A stretch of DNA of 64,000 bases from Mycolicibacterium senegalense (GTDB lineage Bacteria; Actinomycetota; Actinomycetes; Mycobacteriales; Mycobacteriaceae). This document shows, piece after piece, positions 19,077-27,993 of the stretch. The translations under genes were made by a program, and so were the position numbers. The stretch lies in the NCBI RefSeq assembly GCF_019645875.1, contig NZ_CP081000.1, positions 2,232,001-2,296,000 on the forward strand, given 5' to 3'. Positions within the stretch are counted from its first letter, which is position 1, and each line of letters begins with the position of its first letter. The notes beneath the pieces are model-generated. The model did not search any database. It was not told the origin of the DNA and worked only from the letters and a program-made list of their open reading frames with translations.

Positions 19077-19685
19077 GTGGCTGCCGTTGACGTCCGTCCC
19101 CCGAACAAGTCCGACGTGTCGCGGCTCGCCGCCGTCCTGGGCCGGGCGTTCCACCACGATCCGGTGATGTCGTGGATCCTGGCCGACGATGCCCGGCGGG
19201 CCAAGGGGTTGCCGCGCATGTTCGCGGCGATCACGCGCCATCATTTCCTCGCCGGCGGCGGTGCCGAAGTGGCCGTCCGCGATGGTGAGATCGCGGCGGC
19301 AGCGCTCTGGGACGGGCCCGGCCGCTGGAAGCAAAGTCCCGGTGAAGAACTGCGGATGCTGCCGACGATGTTGCTGGCGTTCGGCCGCGACATGCGACGC
19401 GGCCAACAGGTCGTCGAGCTCATGAAGCAGCACCATCCTGAGGAACCGCACTGGTATCTGGCCGTGATCGGCAGCGATCCGACCGTGCGCGGTGGCGGCT
19501 TCGGGCACGCCCTCATGCAGTCGCGGCTCGACCGGGTGGATGCCGAGCATGCTCCGGCCTATCTGGAATCGAGCAACCCCGACAACATCCCGTACTACCT
19601 GCGGTTCGGGTTCGAAGTCACCGGCGAGATCGCGCTCCCTGACCGCGGCCCGGTCATGACGGCAATGTGGCGGCGGCCGCGGTAG
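19077..19685 (+). CDS. GNAT family N-acetyltransferase
   Basis: About 202 residues with a GNAT fold: the acetyl-CoA loop is V-R-G-G-G-F-G-H-A-L (about residues 139-148), followed by Y-L-E-S-S-N and F-Y-x-R-F-G-F-type elements (Y-Y-L-R-F-G-F). The GTG at 19077 is the first good start after the CBS gene; a GTG-less frame extends six codons more. The substrate is unknown. Same strand as the CBS gene, 36 bases downstream. Confidence 0.8.
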   Translation: MAAVDVRPPNKSDVSRLAAVLGRAFHHDPVMSWILADDARRAKGLPRMFAAITRHHFLAGGGAEVAVRDGEIAAAALWDGPGRWKQSPGEELRMLPTMLLAFGRDMRRGQQVVELMKQHHPEEPHWYLAVIGSDPTVRGGGFGHALMQSRLDRVDAEHAPAYLESSNPDNIPYYLRFGFEVTGEIALPDRGPVMTAMWRRPR

Positions 19686-19705
19686 GCCCGATCGTCCGCC
19701 GGCTG

Positions 19706-19954
19706 CTAATCGAAGACGCCGGACATATTCATGATCAGCAGCACGCCGACCGCGACGAACACCCCGATCAGCACCACCAGCCCGATGATCGCGGCCACCG
19801 AGGTGGGCGTGTACTTGTGCCTGGGGCGCGGTTCGGGTTCGCCCAGTCCTGACGTCTGTGCCGAGTCCGGAGGTGTGGCGCCGGGAGCGACGCCGCCGCC
19901 GGGTTCCAGATCGGGTGTTTCCGCGGGGTCGGGGTCGGGTGGTAGCGCGGTCAT
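19706..19954 (-). CDS. small membrane protein, DUF6480-like
   Basis: 82 residues: a proline- and acid-rich N-terminus (P-D-P-D-P-A-E-T-P-D-L-E-P-G-G-G-V-x-P-G), a basic stretch R-P-R-H-K-Y and one C-terminal membrane segment (about 55-77). The P-D-P-x-P-x-x-T-P-x-L-E-P-G-G-G-V-P-P-G pattern is that of the actinobacterial DUF6480 family, whose role is unknown. It is transcribed away from the riboswitch that follows. Confidence 0.75.
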   Translation of the reverse strand: MTALPPDPDPAETPDLEPGGGVAPGATPPDSAQTSGLGEPEPRPRHKYTPTSVAAIIGLVVLIGVFVAVGVLLIMNMSGVFD

Positions 19955-20039
19955 GTCCTAGGAATGCCCGCTGAGGCCGTTTTCAAGCGCAGGGTCCTGG
20001 TTGCGTGCGGGCAATCGCCCGGCGCACGGCTGTTACAGT

Positions 20040-20165
20040 GCGAAGTCCGACCATCAGGGGAATCCGGTGAGAAGCCGGAACTGACGCGCAACGGTATGAG
20101 GCACCGCCTCGAGTCCGATCACCTGTAGTCGGGATGACCGCTGACGGCTCCGCGATAGGGCCCTG
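20040..20165 (+). ncRNA. cobalamin riboswitch
   Basis: The core order of a cobalamin aptamer is visible: AGGGGAATCCGGTGAGAAGC at 20056-20075, then CTGACGCGCAACGGT (20081-20095), then the B12 box GAGTCCGATCACCTG (20111-20125). A TACAGT -10-like box is at 20034-20039. The element ends about 20 bases before the GTG of the first binding-protein gene, with the AAGGAAG ribosome site at 20171-20177, so control of translation initiation is likely. Outer boundaries are approximate. Confidence 0.9.
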
Positions 20166-20185
20166 GATCAAAGGAAGTTCTGACC

Positions 20186-21232
20186 GTGCGCGTGCTCACC
20201 GCACTGTTGTCGTTGTTGTCGTTGTTGTCGTTGTCGGCCGTCGCAGTGGCCTGCGGCCATCGAGAGTCGGCGGCAGGGCAGACATCGGGCGCAGCTTCGG
20301 CAGTTCACTCGACCGCCTATCCGCTCACCATCGAGAACTGTGGTGTGAAGGTCACGTTCGACGGACCGCCTCGGCGGGCGGTGTCGCTGTACCAGGCGTC
20401 CACCGAAATCCTGCTGTCGCTCGGACTGGCCGATCGGATGGTCGGCACCTCGACGTGGTTCGATCCCGTGCTTCCCGAGCTTGCGGCGGACAACGCCACG
20501 GTGCCTCGCCTCGCCGACAACGACCCTGGGTTGGAGACGGTGCTGGCAGCCGAACCGGACTTGGTCGCCTCGGCCAGCGCACACACCTTCACCGCCGCCG
20601 TGGTTGCCGACCGCAGCCGGTTCGCTCAGCTGGGAATTCCTACGTACCAATCACCTTCGGTGTGCGCGGGCGCGAAAGTCGACGGCGAGAGCGTCACGCG
20701 CACGGAACGGCTGTCCTTCGACACCCTGTATCGGGAGATCCGCGAACTGGCGCAGATCTTCGATGTGCAACAACGGGGCCAAGATCTGATCGAGCGGCTC
20801 ACCCGGCGTCTCGACGACATCCCGTCGACCACTGCACCGGATGTCAGCGTGGCGTTCTGGTTCTCAGGGCTGCGCACGCCGTATCTGGCCGGCTGCTGTT
20901 CGGCGCCAGGGCTCTATGCCACCGAACTCGGGGTCGGCAACGTCTTCGCCGACGCCCGCGAGGACTGGCCCGAGGTCAGCTGGGAGGCACTGGCCGACCG
21001 CAATCCCGACGTGCTGGTGCTGGGCGACTTGAGCCGAGGCCGTGTCGACGGGGATGCCCTGGAGTCGAAAGTGGCGTTCCTGGAGTCGAACCCGGTGACG
21101 GCGAACCTGGCCGCGGTGCGAAACAAGCACTATGTCGTGCTCACCGGTTCCGAATTGGACCCGGGGATCCGTGAAGTCGATGCGGTGGTGAAAATGGCCG
21201 CTGGTCTCAAGGCCTTCGGGCTGGCCCAGTGA
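20186..21232 (+). CDS. cobalamin-type ABC transporter substrate-binding lipoprotein 1 (BtuF-like)
   Basis: A 348-residue Fe-siderophore/B12-type binding protein with a lipoprotein signal: a hydrophobic run, then V-A-V-A-C with the lipid Cys at 23. The Fe/B12 fold is supported by S-T-E-I-L-L-S-L-G-L-A-D-R-M-V-G-T and the later L-E-T-V-L-A-A-E-P-D-L-V. Four cysteines after the signal (near residues 50, 160 and a C-C pair at about 236) recur in the second binding protein. The GTG start has AAGGAAG eight bases upstream. The riboswitch makes cobalamin or a corrinoid the likely ligand. The signal peptide is encoded by a 9-bp repeat. It overlaps the next gene by four bases. Confidence 0.87.
   Translation: MRVLTALLSLLSLLSLSAVAVACGHRESAAGQTSGAASAVHSTAYPLTIENCGVKVTFDGPPRRAVSLYQASTEILLSLGLADRMVGTSTWFDPVLPELAADNATVPRLADNDPGLETVLAAEPDLVASASAHTFTAAVVADRSRFAQLGIPTYQSPSVCAGAKVDGESVTRTERLSFDTLYREIRELAQIFDVQQRGQDLIERLTRRLDDIPSTTAPDVSVAFWFSGLRTPYLAGCCSAPGLYATELGVGNVFADAREDWPEVSWEALADRNPDVLVLGDLSRGRVDGDALESKVAFLESNPVTANLAAVRNKHYVVLTGSELDPGIREVDAVVKMAAGLKAFGLAQ
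20207..20233 (+). repeat. 9-bp in-frame repeat in a signal peptide
   Basis: TTGTCGTTG occurs three times without a gap at 20207-20233, coding for the Leu/Ser run of the first binding protein's signal peptide. Slippage would change the hydrophobic core by three residues per unit without breaking the frame. Confidence 0.9.
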
Positions 21233-22251
21233 ACCGCGCGGGTTGTCTGCTCGCTTCAGTGGTGTGCGCGTTGTCGTTGGTGGGGTGCGCTCAGTCCACC
21301 CACCGGGCACCGGATCCCGGTGCATCGCCCGGATATCCGCTGACCGTGCGGAATTGCGGCAGGGACGTGGTGATCGACGCACCGCCGCAGCGTGCGGTCG
21401 CCCTGAATCAGGGCTCCGCCGAGATACTGCTCTCGCTGGGCCTGGCCGATCGCATGGTCGGCACCGCGACCTGGACGGACCCCGTCCGTGCGGGTCTTGA
21501 GGCCGACAACGCCAGGGTGCCACGGTTGGCGGTGAACAAACCGTCGCTGGAGACCGTCCTCGATGCCGAACCGGACTTCGTGTCAGCCTCGTTCGGCGGC
21601 ACCCTCGGGCCCGGCGGCGTCGCCGACCGCGACCAGTTCGACCAACTGGGTGTTCCGACGTATCTGGCACCCAGCGACTGCGAGGGTAAGACGTCGGTCA
21701 ACGGCGACGGTGCGCGCAGCGTGCCGTTCGGCATGACGGCGATATACACCGAAATCCGCGAGCTGGCAAAGATATTCGATGTCACCGATCGCGGTGACCG
21801 GCTCGTCGCGCAGTTGCGCGGGCGGATCGACGATATCGCCGGCGCCGCTACCGGCGTCGACATGGCGTTCTGGTTCTCCGATGTTCGCGCTCCTTATTTC
21901 GCCGGCTGCTGCGGAGCCCCCGGTGTGATCGCCGCGTCGGTGGGCGCCCGTAACGTGTTCGCCGACACCACCGATGAATGGCCGCAGGTGAGTTGGGAGA
22001 GTGTGGCCGACCGCGACCCCGACGTGCTGGTCCTGGGTGACCTGAGCAGACGCACGATCGACGGTGACGCAGTGGAGACGAAAATCCAGTTCCTGGAGTC
22101 GAATCCGGTCACCCGGGGACTGGCCGCTGTGCGGCACCGCCGCTACATCGTCGTGAACGGGGCGGATCTCAACCCGTCGATCCGTACCGTCGACGGTGCC
22201 GAGAAAGTGGCCAAGGGCCTGGACGAGCTCGGGTTCGGTGCGGCGCCGTGA
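21229..22251 (+). CDS. cobalamin-type ABC transporter substrate-binding lipoprotein 2 (BtuF-like)
   Basis: A 340-residue paralogue of the preceding gene, sharing S-L-G-L-A-D-R-M-V-G-T, the G-C-C-x-A-P-G segment (near residues 226-232) and the V-L-V-L-G-D-L-S-R block. The lipobox is L-V-G-C with Cys at 20. The GTG start overlaps the previous stop as GTGA. Two linked binding proteins feeding one permease usually means related ligands, for example cobalamin and cobinamide, or different affinities; this is inference. It overlaps the permease gene by four bases. Confidence 0.87.
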   Translation: MNRAGCLLASVVCALSLVGCAQSTHRAPDPGASPGYPLTVRNCGRDVVIDAPPQRAVALNQGSAEILLSLGLADRMVGTATWTDPVRAGLEADNARVPRLAVNKPSLETVLDAEPDFVSASFGGTLGPGGVADRDQFDQLGVPTYLAPSDCEGKTSVNGDGARSVPFGMTAIYTEIRELAKIFDVTDRGDRLVAQLRGRIDDIAGAATGVDMAFWFSDVRAPYFAGCCGAPGVIAASVGARNVFADTTDEWPQVSWESVADRDPDVLVLGDLSRRTIDGDAVETKIQFLESNPVTRGLAAVRHRRYIVVNGADLNPSIRTVDGAEKVAKGLDELGFGAAP

Positions 22252-23273
22252 GTGTGCGCAGCGCGTGGCTCGGCGGGGTGTGGGTCGTCGGGCTCGTACT
22301 GGTGGTGTTGTCGGCCGCGGTGGCCATCACCATCGGACCGGCCGCGTTGTCGGTGGGGGACGTCTACCGCATCGTCGGCGACCGTCTCGGGGCCGGTCCA
22401 TCGGGGGCGACCCGGTTGCAGGAGAGCATCGTGTGGCAGTTGCGGCTGCCCAGGGTCGTGCTGGCGGCGATCGCTGGGGCGGGGCTGGCCTTGTGCGGGG
22501 CAATACTGCAGTCCCTGCTGCGCAATCCGTTGGCCGACCCGTTCGTGTTGGGTGTCTCCTCGGGCGCCTCTACCGGCGCCGTGCTGGTCGCGGTGCTCGG
22601 CGTCGGCGCGGGGACGCTCAGCCTGTCCGGTGGCGCCTTCGCCGGTGCGGTGTTGTCGTTCGCCGTGGTGCTGCTGTTGGCCTACGCGGCCGGCGGCGGG
22701 ACCGATCGGGTGGTACTGGCCGGCGTGGCCGGCACCCAGCTGTTCTCGGCCTTGACGTCCTTCATCGTGTTGTCTTCGGCCGACGCCGAACAGACCAGGG
22801 GCGTGCTGTTCTGGCTGTTGGGTTCGCTGGCTGGAGTGTCCTGGTCCGACGTGTCCACCTGCGCGGTCGTCGTGGGTATCGGGCTGCTGGTGTGTCTGGT
22901 CTACGCACGCACCCTCGACGCCTTCGCCTTCGGGCAGGATGCCGCCGCGACGCTGGGAGTCTCGGTGAACCGGGCCCGCGTCGTGCTGCTGGTGATCACC
23001 GCCCTGGTGACGGCGGCCCTGGTCAGTGCCGCCGGGGCGATCGGTTTCGTCGGGCTGGTGCTACCGCACGCCGCGCGTTTTGTCGTCGGGCCCGGCCACC
23101 GACGGCTGTTGCCGACCGCGGCGATTCTCGGCGCGGTGTTCATGGTCTGGGTGGATACCCTGGCTCGCACAGTCTTCGCCCCGCAGGAATTGCCCACCGG
23201 TGTGGTCACCGCGATGCTCGGAGTTCCCGCCTTCGCGTTGATCTTGTTGCGGCGCAGAGGAATACGTCGATGA
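22248..23273 (+). CDS. FecCD/BtuC-family ABC transporter permease
   Basis: A 341-residue integral membrane protein with about ten hydrophobic segments and the family motif G-A-I-L-Q-x-L-L-R-N-P-L-A-D-P (about residues 84-98), followed by L-G-V-S-S-G-A. It forms the inner-membrane channel of the importer. The GTG start overlaps the second binding protein as GTGA, and its own stop overlaps the ATPase start as ATGA, so all four genes are one coupled unit under the riboswitch. Confidence 0.9.
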   Translation: MSVRSAWLGGVWVVGLVLVVLSAAVAITIGPAALSVGDVYRIVGDRLGAGPSGATRLQESIVWQLRLPRVVLAAIAGAGLALCGAILQSLLRNPLADPFVLGVSSGASTGAVLVAVLGVGAGTLSLSGGAFAGAVLSFAVVLLLAYAAGGGTDRVVLAGVAGTQLFSALTSFIVLSSADAEQTRGVLFWLLGSLAGVSWSDVSTCAVVVGIGLLVCLVYARTLDAFAFGQDAAATLGVSVNRARVVLLVITALVTAALVSAAGAIGFVGLVLPHAARFVVGPGHRRLLPTAAILGAVFMVWVDTLARTVFAPQELPTGVVTAMLGVPAFALILLRRRGIRR

Positions 23274-24049
23274 GTCTGCGAGCGGTCGCGGTGAGTTGGG
23301 CCCGGTCAGGCCGGATCGTGCTCGACGGCGTCACGGTGGATCCGGTTCCCGGTAGCACCGTCGGGCTTCTGGGACCCAACGGTTCCGGCAAGTCGTCGCT
23401 GCTACGGCTCATGGCCGGCATAGACCGTCCCGACGCCGGGAGTGTGCAGCTCGACGGTCGGGCGCTGCACCGGATGTCACGGCGCGCGGTGGCGCGACGG
23501 GTGGCAATGGTCGGCCAGCACGCGGACACCGACCTGGATATCGCGGTGTCCGACGTGGTGCGGCTGGGGCGGATACCGCACGGCTCGGTGTTCGGCAGCG
23601 GTGACGACGACGCCGCGGTGGCCGCGGCGATGGCCGCCACCGGGCTCGACGGCATGGCCGAACGCATGTGGCACACGCTCTCGGGAGGGGAGCGGCAACG
23701 CGTGCAGATCGCCCGGGCGCTGGCCCAAGAGCCCGGCGAGTTACTGCTGGACGAGCCGACCAACCATCTCGACGTCACCCACCAGCTCGAGATTTTGGCG
23801 ATGGTCCGCGCGCTCGACGTCACGAGCGTGGTGGCGCTGCACGACCTCAACCTCGCGGCGATGTTCTGCGACCACGTGGTGGTGCTGTCGCAGGGGTCGG
23901 TCGTGGCCGCGGGGAGCCCGGTCGAGGTGTTGACCGAAACCCTGGTGGCCGATGTCTACGGCGTGCGCTGCCGGATCACCGTCGATGCCGCCGGCCCGTA
24001 CGTGCGGTTCGAGCACGGCGGTGCGGCGGGTCAGCTCCAGGAGTACTGA
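23270..24049 (+). CDS. FecE/BtuD-family ABC transporter ATPase
   Basis: A 259-residue ATPase: Walker A G-P-N-G-S-G-K-S at residues 35-42, signature L-S-G-G-E-R-Q-R near 138, Walker B L-L-L-D-E-P near 158, H-loop A-L-H-D-L-N. It powers the importer encoded just upstream. The ATG at 23270 (ATGA overlap) is clearly the start; the frame continues open upstream inside the permease gene but is a shadow there. Its 3' end overlaps the opposing MazF-like gene by 19 bases. Confidence 0.92.
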   Translation: MSLRAVAVSWARSGRIVLDGVTVDPVPGSTVGLLGPNGSGKSSLLRLMAGIDRPDAGSVQLDGRALHRMSRRAVARRVAMVGQHADTDLDIAVSDVVRLGRIPHGSVFGSGDDDAAVAAAMAATGLDGMAERMWHTLSGGERQRVQIARALAQEPGELLLDEPTNHLDVTHQLEILAMVRALDVTSVVALHDLNLAAMFCDHVVVLSQGSVVAAGSPVEVLTETLVADVYGVRCRITVDAAGPYVRFEHGGAAGQLQEY

Positions 24050-24678
24050 GTGCGCAGTCGGACGGCGACCGCCTCGAAGCGGGTGCGGTCCAGGATCGCG
24101 CCCTCGCGGCGAATGCCTTCCTCGGGCACATCGAGCACGCGGTCCAGCCGGACCCAGCTCGGCCTGCCGTCGTAGTCCCAGGTGCCCGTGCCGATGCTGA
24201 TCCAGTCTGCGTCGTCTCGGTGGTAGTCCTGGCTGGACAGCATCAACCCGAGCAAGGTGTGCTGATCGCGGCCCACCACCAGCACCGGGCGGTCCTTGCC
24301 CTGGGTCGGATCGTCTTCGTAGACCACCCACGTCCACACGATCTCGCCCGGATCGGCCTGCCCGTCCAGGTCGGGCGCATAGACGACTTTGCGGGCCCGG
24401 TGGGCGGTGGGTGCGCTGTGCTTGGATACCGGCCGGCCGGCGGTGATCGCCTGGGGCGGCGGGGCGGTGGCACCGGCGAGCACGCCGAGCCCCAGCCGAA
24501 GGCCCTGCTGAAGTCCCTGTTGGATGCCCTGCTGCACGGTCCGCGGCACGTTGTCCGTGGTCTGCAACTGGCGCACGAATTTGGGTGCCTCGTTGAACAC
24601 CAGGTTCTCGGCACCATCCACTACGCCCCTGAGAACCTGTTGGAACGCCTTCCACTGCGACGCCATGGTGTCGAGCAT
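24031..24678 (-). CDS. PemK/MazF-like protein (Rv2405 type)
   Basis: A 215-residue protein. The N-terminal half is helical with Q/G-rich repeats (Q-Q-G-I-Q-Q-G-L-Q-Q-G-L), and the C-terminal half resembles a PemK/MazF domain (K-D-R-P-V-L-V-V-G-R, then later W-V-R-L-D-R-V). No antitoxin gene is adjacent, and the long N-terminal extension is unlike a classical toxin. It is the conserved Rv2405-type neighbour of lepA, with divergent promoters. The start may be the ATG at 24678 or at 24666, four codons later. Ribonuclease activity is not established by the sequence. Confidence 0.78.
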   Translation of the reverse strand: MLDTMASQWKAFQQVLRGVVDGAENLVFNEAPKFVRQLQTTDNVPRTVQQGIQQGLQQGLRLGLGVLAGATAPPPQAITAGRPVSKHSAPTAHRARKVVYAPDLDGQADPGEIVWTWVVYEDDPTQGKDRPVLVVGRDQHTLLGLMLSSQDYHRDDADWISIGTGTWDYDGRPSWVRLDRVLDVPEEGIRREGAILDRTRFEAVAVRLRTQYSWS

Positions 24679-24745
24679 ATGCGAGTGGACGCCTGGCGAT
24701 TGTGTCGCGACGGTGGTTGCTCGATACCCTTAGGGAGCACAGCAC

Positions 24746-26620
24746 GTGCTGGACACCCACGCTCACCAGGAGATTCCCATCAGCAGCTTCGCCGACAAGA
24801 CGTTCACTGCGCCGGCGCAGATCAGGAACTTCTGCATCATCGCCCACATCGACCATGGCAAGTCGACGCTGGCGGACCGGATGCTGCAGCTCACCGGTGT
24901 CGTCGACGACCGGTCGATGCGTGCCCAATACCTGGACCGCATGGACATCGAGCGTGAGCGCGGCATCACCATCAAGGCCCAGAACGTCCGGCTGCCTTGG
25001 AAGGTCAACGACGAAGAGTTCGTCCTGCATCTGATCGACACCCCGGGCCACGTCGACTTCACCTACGAGGTGTCCCGTGCCCTGGAGGCGTGCGAGGGTG
25101 CGGTGCTGCTGGTCGACGCGGCGCAGGGCATCGAGGCGCAGACGCTGGCCAACCTGTACCTGGCGCTCGACCGGGACCTCACGATCATCCCGGTGCTCAA
25201 CAAGATCGACCTGCCCGCCGCGGACCCGGAGCGTTACGCCGGTGAGCTCGCGCACATCATCGGCTGCGAGCCGTCGGACGTGCTGCGGGTGTCCGGCAAG
25301 ACGGGCGAGGGGGTGGCCGAGCTGCTCGACGAGGTGGTGCGGCAGGTGCCTGCACCGACCGGCGATGCCGACGCTCCCGCCCGTGCCATGATCTTCGACT
25401 CGGTCTATGACATCTACCGCGGTGTGGTGACGTATGTCCGTGTCGTGGACGGCAAGATCACCCCGCGCGAGCGCATCGCAATGATGTCCACCGGCGCCAC
25501 CCACGAACTGCTCGAGGTCGGCATCGTCTCGCCTGAACCGAAGGCCAGTGAGGGCCTCGGTGTCGGTGAGGTGGGTTACCTCATCACGGGTGTGAAAGAC
25601 GTCCGCCAGTCCAAGGTCGGCGACACCGTGACGACGGCGCGCAAGGGTGCGACTGAGGCCCTCACCGGCTACCGCGAACCCAAGCCGATGGTGTACTCGG
25701 GCCTGTACCCGGTGGACGGCTCGGATTACCCGGACCTGCGCGACGCCCTGGACAAGCTGCAGCTCAACGACGCGGCGCTGACCTATGAGCCCGAGACGTC
25801 GGTGGCGCTGGGCTTCGGGTTCCGCTGCGGCTTCCTCGGGCTGCTGCACATGGAGATCACCCGAGAGCGGCTGGAGCGCGAATTCAACCTGGACCTGATC
25901 TCCACTTCCCCCAACGTGGTCTACCGGGTGATCAAGGACGACGGCTCCGAGAGCGTGGTGACCAACCCGTCGGACTGGCCCGAGGGCAAGGTCCGGGAGG
26001 TCTACGAACCGGTGGTCAAGACCACGGTGATCGCGCCGAGTGAGTTCATCGGCACGATCATGGAACTGTGCCAGTCCCGGCGCGGCGAGTTGGGCGGCAT
26101 GGACTACCTGTCACCCGAGCGGGTCGAACTGCGTTACACCATGCCGTTGGGCGAGATCATCTTCGACTTCTTCGACTCGCTCAAATCCCGCACCCGCGGC
26201 TACGCCAGCCTCGACTACGAGGAGGCCGGCGAACAGCAGGCCGACCTGGTCAAGGTCGACATCCTGCTGCAGGGCGAGGCGGTGGATGCGTTCAGTGCGA
26301 TCGTGCACAAGGATTCGGCGTCGGCCTACGGCAACAAGATGACCACCAAGCTCAAGGAGCTCATCCCGCGCCAGCAGTTCGAGGTGCCGGTCCAGGCCGC
26401 GATCGGCTCGAAAATCATTGCCCGCGAGAACATCCGGGCGATCCGCAAGGACGTGCTGTCCAAGTGCTACGGCGGTGACATCACCCGTAAGCGCAAGCTG
26501 CTGGAGAAGCAGAAAGAGGGCAAGAAGCGCATGAAGACCATCGGTCGTGTGGATGTTCCTCAGGAGGCGTTCGTCGCGGCGCTGTCCACCGACGCGGCCG
26601 CGGACAAGTCGAAGAAGTAA
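24746..26620 (+). CDS. lepA: elongation factor 4 (LepA)
   Basis: A 624-residue translational GTPase: A-H-I-D-H-G-K-S-T at residues 34-42, D-T-P-G-H near 99, N-K-I-D near 153, and the C-terminal LepA-specific domain ending in a lysine-rich tail. EF4 acts on ribosomes, at initiation or back-translocation under stress. The GTG at 24746 has AGGGAG eight bases upstream and a TACCCT -10-like box shortly before it. In M. tuberculosis the next gene is lppR; here an accessory sulfur-type operon follows instead. Confidence 0.95.
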   Translation: MLDTHAHQEIPISSFADKTFTAPAQIRNFCIIAHIDHGKSTLADRMLQLTGVVDDRSMRAQYLDRMDIERERGITIKAQNVRLPWKVNDEEFVLHLIDTPGHVDFTYEVSRALEACEGAVLLVDAAQGIEAQTLANLYLALDRDLTIIPVLNKIDLPAADPERYAGELAHIIGCEPSDVLRVSGKTGEGVAELLDEVVRQVPAPTGDADAPARAMIFDSVYDIYRGVVTYVRVVDGKITPRERIAMMSTGATHELLEVGIVSPEPKASEGLGVGEVGYLITGVKDVRQSKVGDTVTTARKGATEALTGYREPKPMVYSGLYPVDGSDYPDLRDALDKLQLNDAALTYEPETSVALGFGFRCGFLGLLHMEITRERLEREFNLDLISTSPNVVYRVIKDDGSESVVTNPSDWPEGKVREVYEPVVKTTVIAPSEFIGTIMELCQSRRGELGGMDYLSPERVELRYTMPLGEIIFDFFDSLKSRTRGYASLDYEEAGEQQADLVKVDILLQGEAVDAFSAIVHKDSASAYGNKMTTKLKELIPRQQFEVPVQAAIGSKIIARENIRAIRKDVLSKCYGGDITRKRKLLEKQKEGKKRMKTIGRVDVPQEAFVAALSTDAAADKSKK

Positions 26621-26688
26621 CCGCGGGGATAGCTTCGCGCTGAGCGCAAACCTCGGCTGCGGTCGGTCGCGATCGTAGTGTCGCCGGA

Positions 26689-27993
26689 GTGTCCAGAGAG
26701 CTGCATCTGCTCGCCTTCGGCAATACCCGGTCTGCCGGGCCGTGGCGGCATCCCGACATCGACAACAGCACGGCGGGCGTGCGCCGGCGGCTGATCAGCT
26801 ATGCCCAGACCGCCGAGGCCGGTACGTTCGACGCGCTGTTCTTCGCCGACGGCCTGAACTACGGGCCACCCGCGACCTGGGCTTACAAGATCACCGAGGA
26901 CTTCGAACCGCTCACCGCGACGGCGGCACTGTCCTCGGTCACGGAGCGGATCGGGCTGGTGGTCACCGGGTCGGCTACCTTGGCGCATCCGTACCACCTT
27001 GCCCGGCAATTGCTTTCACTCGATCATCTCAGTGGCGGCCGGGCCGGCTGGAATTTGGTGACCAGCTTCGCGCAGGCCGCCGCCGACAACTTCAGTGCCC
27101 GCGGCGTGGTGGCCCACGACGAGCGCTACCGCATCGCAGAGGAAGCGCTCGCGGTGGTGCGCAAACTGTGGGACGGCTGGGGCGAGGACACCGTCGTCGA
27201 GGACCGGGCCGCAGGGATATTCAACGACGTCAACAAGATTCAACCGACCGACCACCACGGCCGGTACTTCGACGTGGCGGGTCCGCTGGGCGCGGCCCGC
27301 TCGGCGCAAGGCCGACCGGTGATCTTCCAGGCCGGATCATCGGAAACCGGGCGGGGTTTCGCGGCCCGGCACGCCGAGGTGATCTTCACCAGCCACGGCA
27401 ACCGGGCGCGGGCGCAGGAGTTCTACACCCAGATCCATCAGGAGTCACGGCGACTGGGCCGGGCCCGGCCGCCACTCATCACCCCGTCGCTGCGATATGT
27501 CGTCGGTTCCACCGAGGACGAAGCCAGGCGTGCCCAGCAGCAGGAGTACGAGTACTTCAGCCCGCAGTACCAGGCCGGCTGGCTGCTCGAGGTGGACGTG
27601 GACGTCACCGGGGCGGACCTGGACGGTCCGGTTCCGGCATCGGCCTTCCCGGCACACACCGAGACCCACCAGACCGCGCTGGCCGGCTACCGCCTGCTGG
27701 CGACGGAAGGAAACCCGACGGTGCGGGAGTTCCTGTATCGCACGGTCAACGGTTGGGGCGCGGCCGTGGCGGGCACACCCGAGCAGATCGCCGACGAGAT
27801 CGAGCACTGGTTCACCACCGGCGCCGCTGACGGCTTCGTGCTGCGCGACTCCGGATTGCCCGGACAGCATGAGCTTTTCGTCGATCAGGTCGTTCCCGTC
27901 CTGCGCAAGCGTGGGCTGTTCCGCCACGAATACGCCGGCACCACACTGCGATCCCATCTGGGGCTCGACGTGCCGCAGCGGCAGGCGTCATGA
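26689..27993 (+). CDS. NtaA/DszA-family FMN-dependent monooxygenase 1
   Basis: A 434-residue luciferase-like monooxygenase of the NtaA/SnaA/DszA family, which uses FMNH2 to cleave C-S or C-N bonds. Typical segments: F-D-A-L-F-F-A-D near residue 45, H-L-S-G-G-R-A-G-W-N-L-V-T near 113, and P-V-I-F-Q-A-G-S-S near 208. A TAGTGT -10-like box lies seven bases before the GTG, compatible with a leaderless transcript starting the operon. The stop overlaps the next paralogue as ATGA. The exact substrate is unknown; operon content points to an organosulfur amino compound. Confidence 0.83.
   Translation: MSRELHLLAFGNTRSAGPWRHPDIDNSTAGVRRRLISYAQTAEAGTFDALFFADGLNYGPPATWAYKITEDFEPLTATAALSSVTERIGLVVTGSATLAHPYHLARQLLSLDHLSGGRAGWNLVTSFAQAAADNFSARGVVAHDERYRIAEEALAVVRKLWDGWGEDTVVEDRAAGIFNDVNKIQPTDHHGRYFDVAGPLGAARSAQGRPVIFQAGSSETGRGFAARHAEVIFTSHGNRARAQEFYTQIHQESRRLGRARPPLITPSLRYVVGSTEDEARRAQQQEYEYFSPQYQAGWLLEVDVDVTGADLDGPVPASAFPAHTETHQTALAGYRLLATEGNPTVREFLYRTVNGWGAAVAGTPEQIADEIEHWFTTGAADGFVLRDSGLPGQHELFVDQVVPVLRKRGLFRHEYAGTTLRSHLGLDVPQRQAS

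Noticed and set aside
23741..25849. 702-codon open frame on the minus strand
   Set aside because: It runs through three real genes (ATPase end, MazF-like gene, lepA) on mixed strands and shows no domain; a codon-bias shadow.
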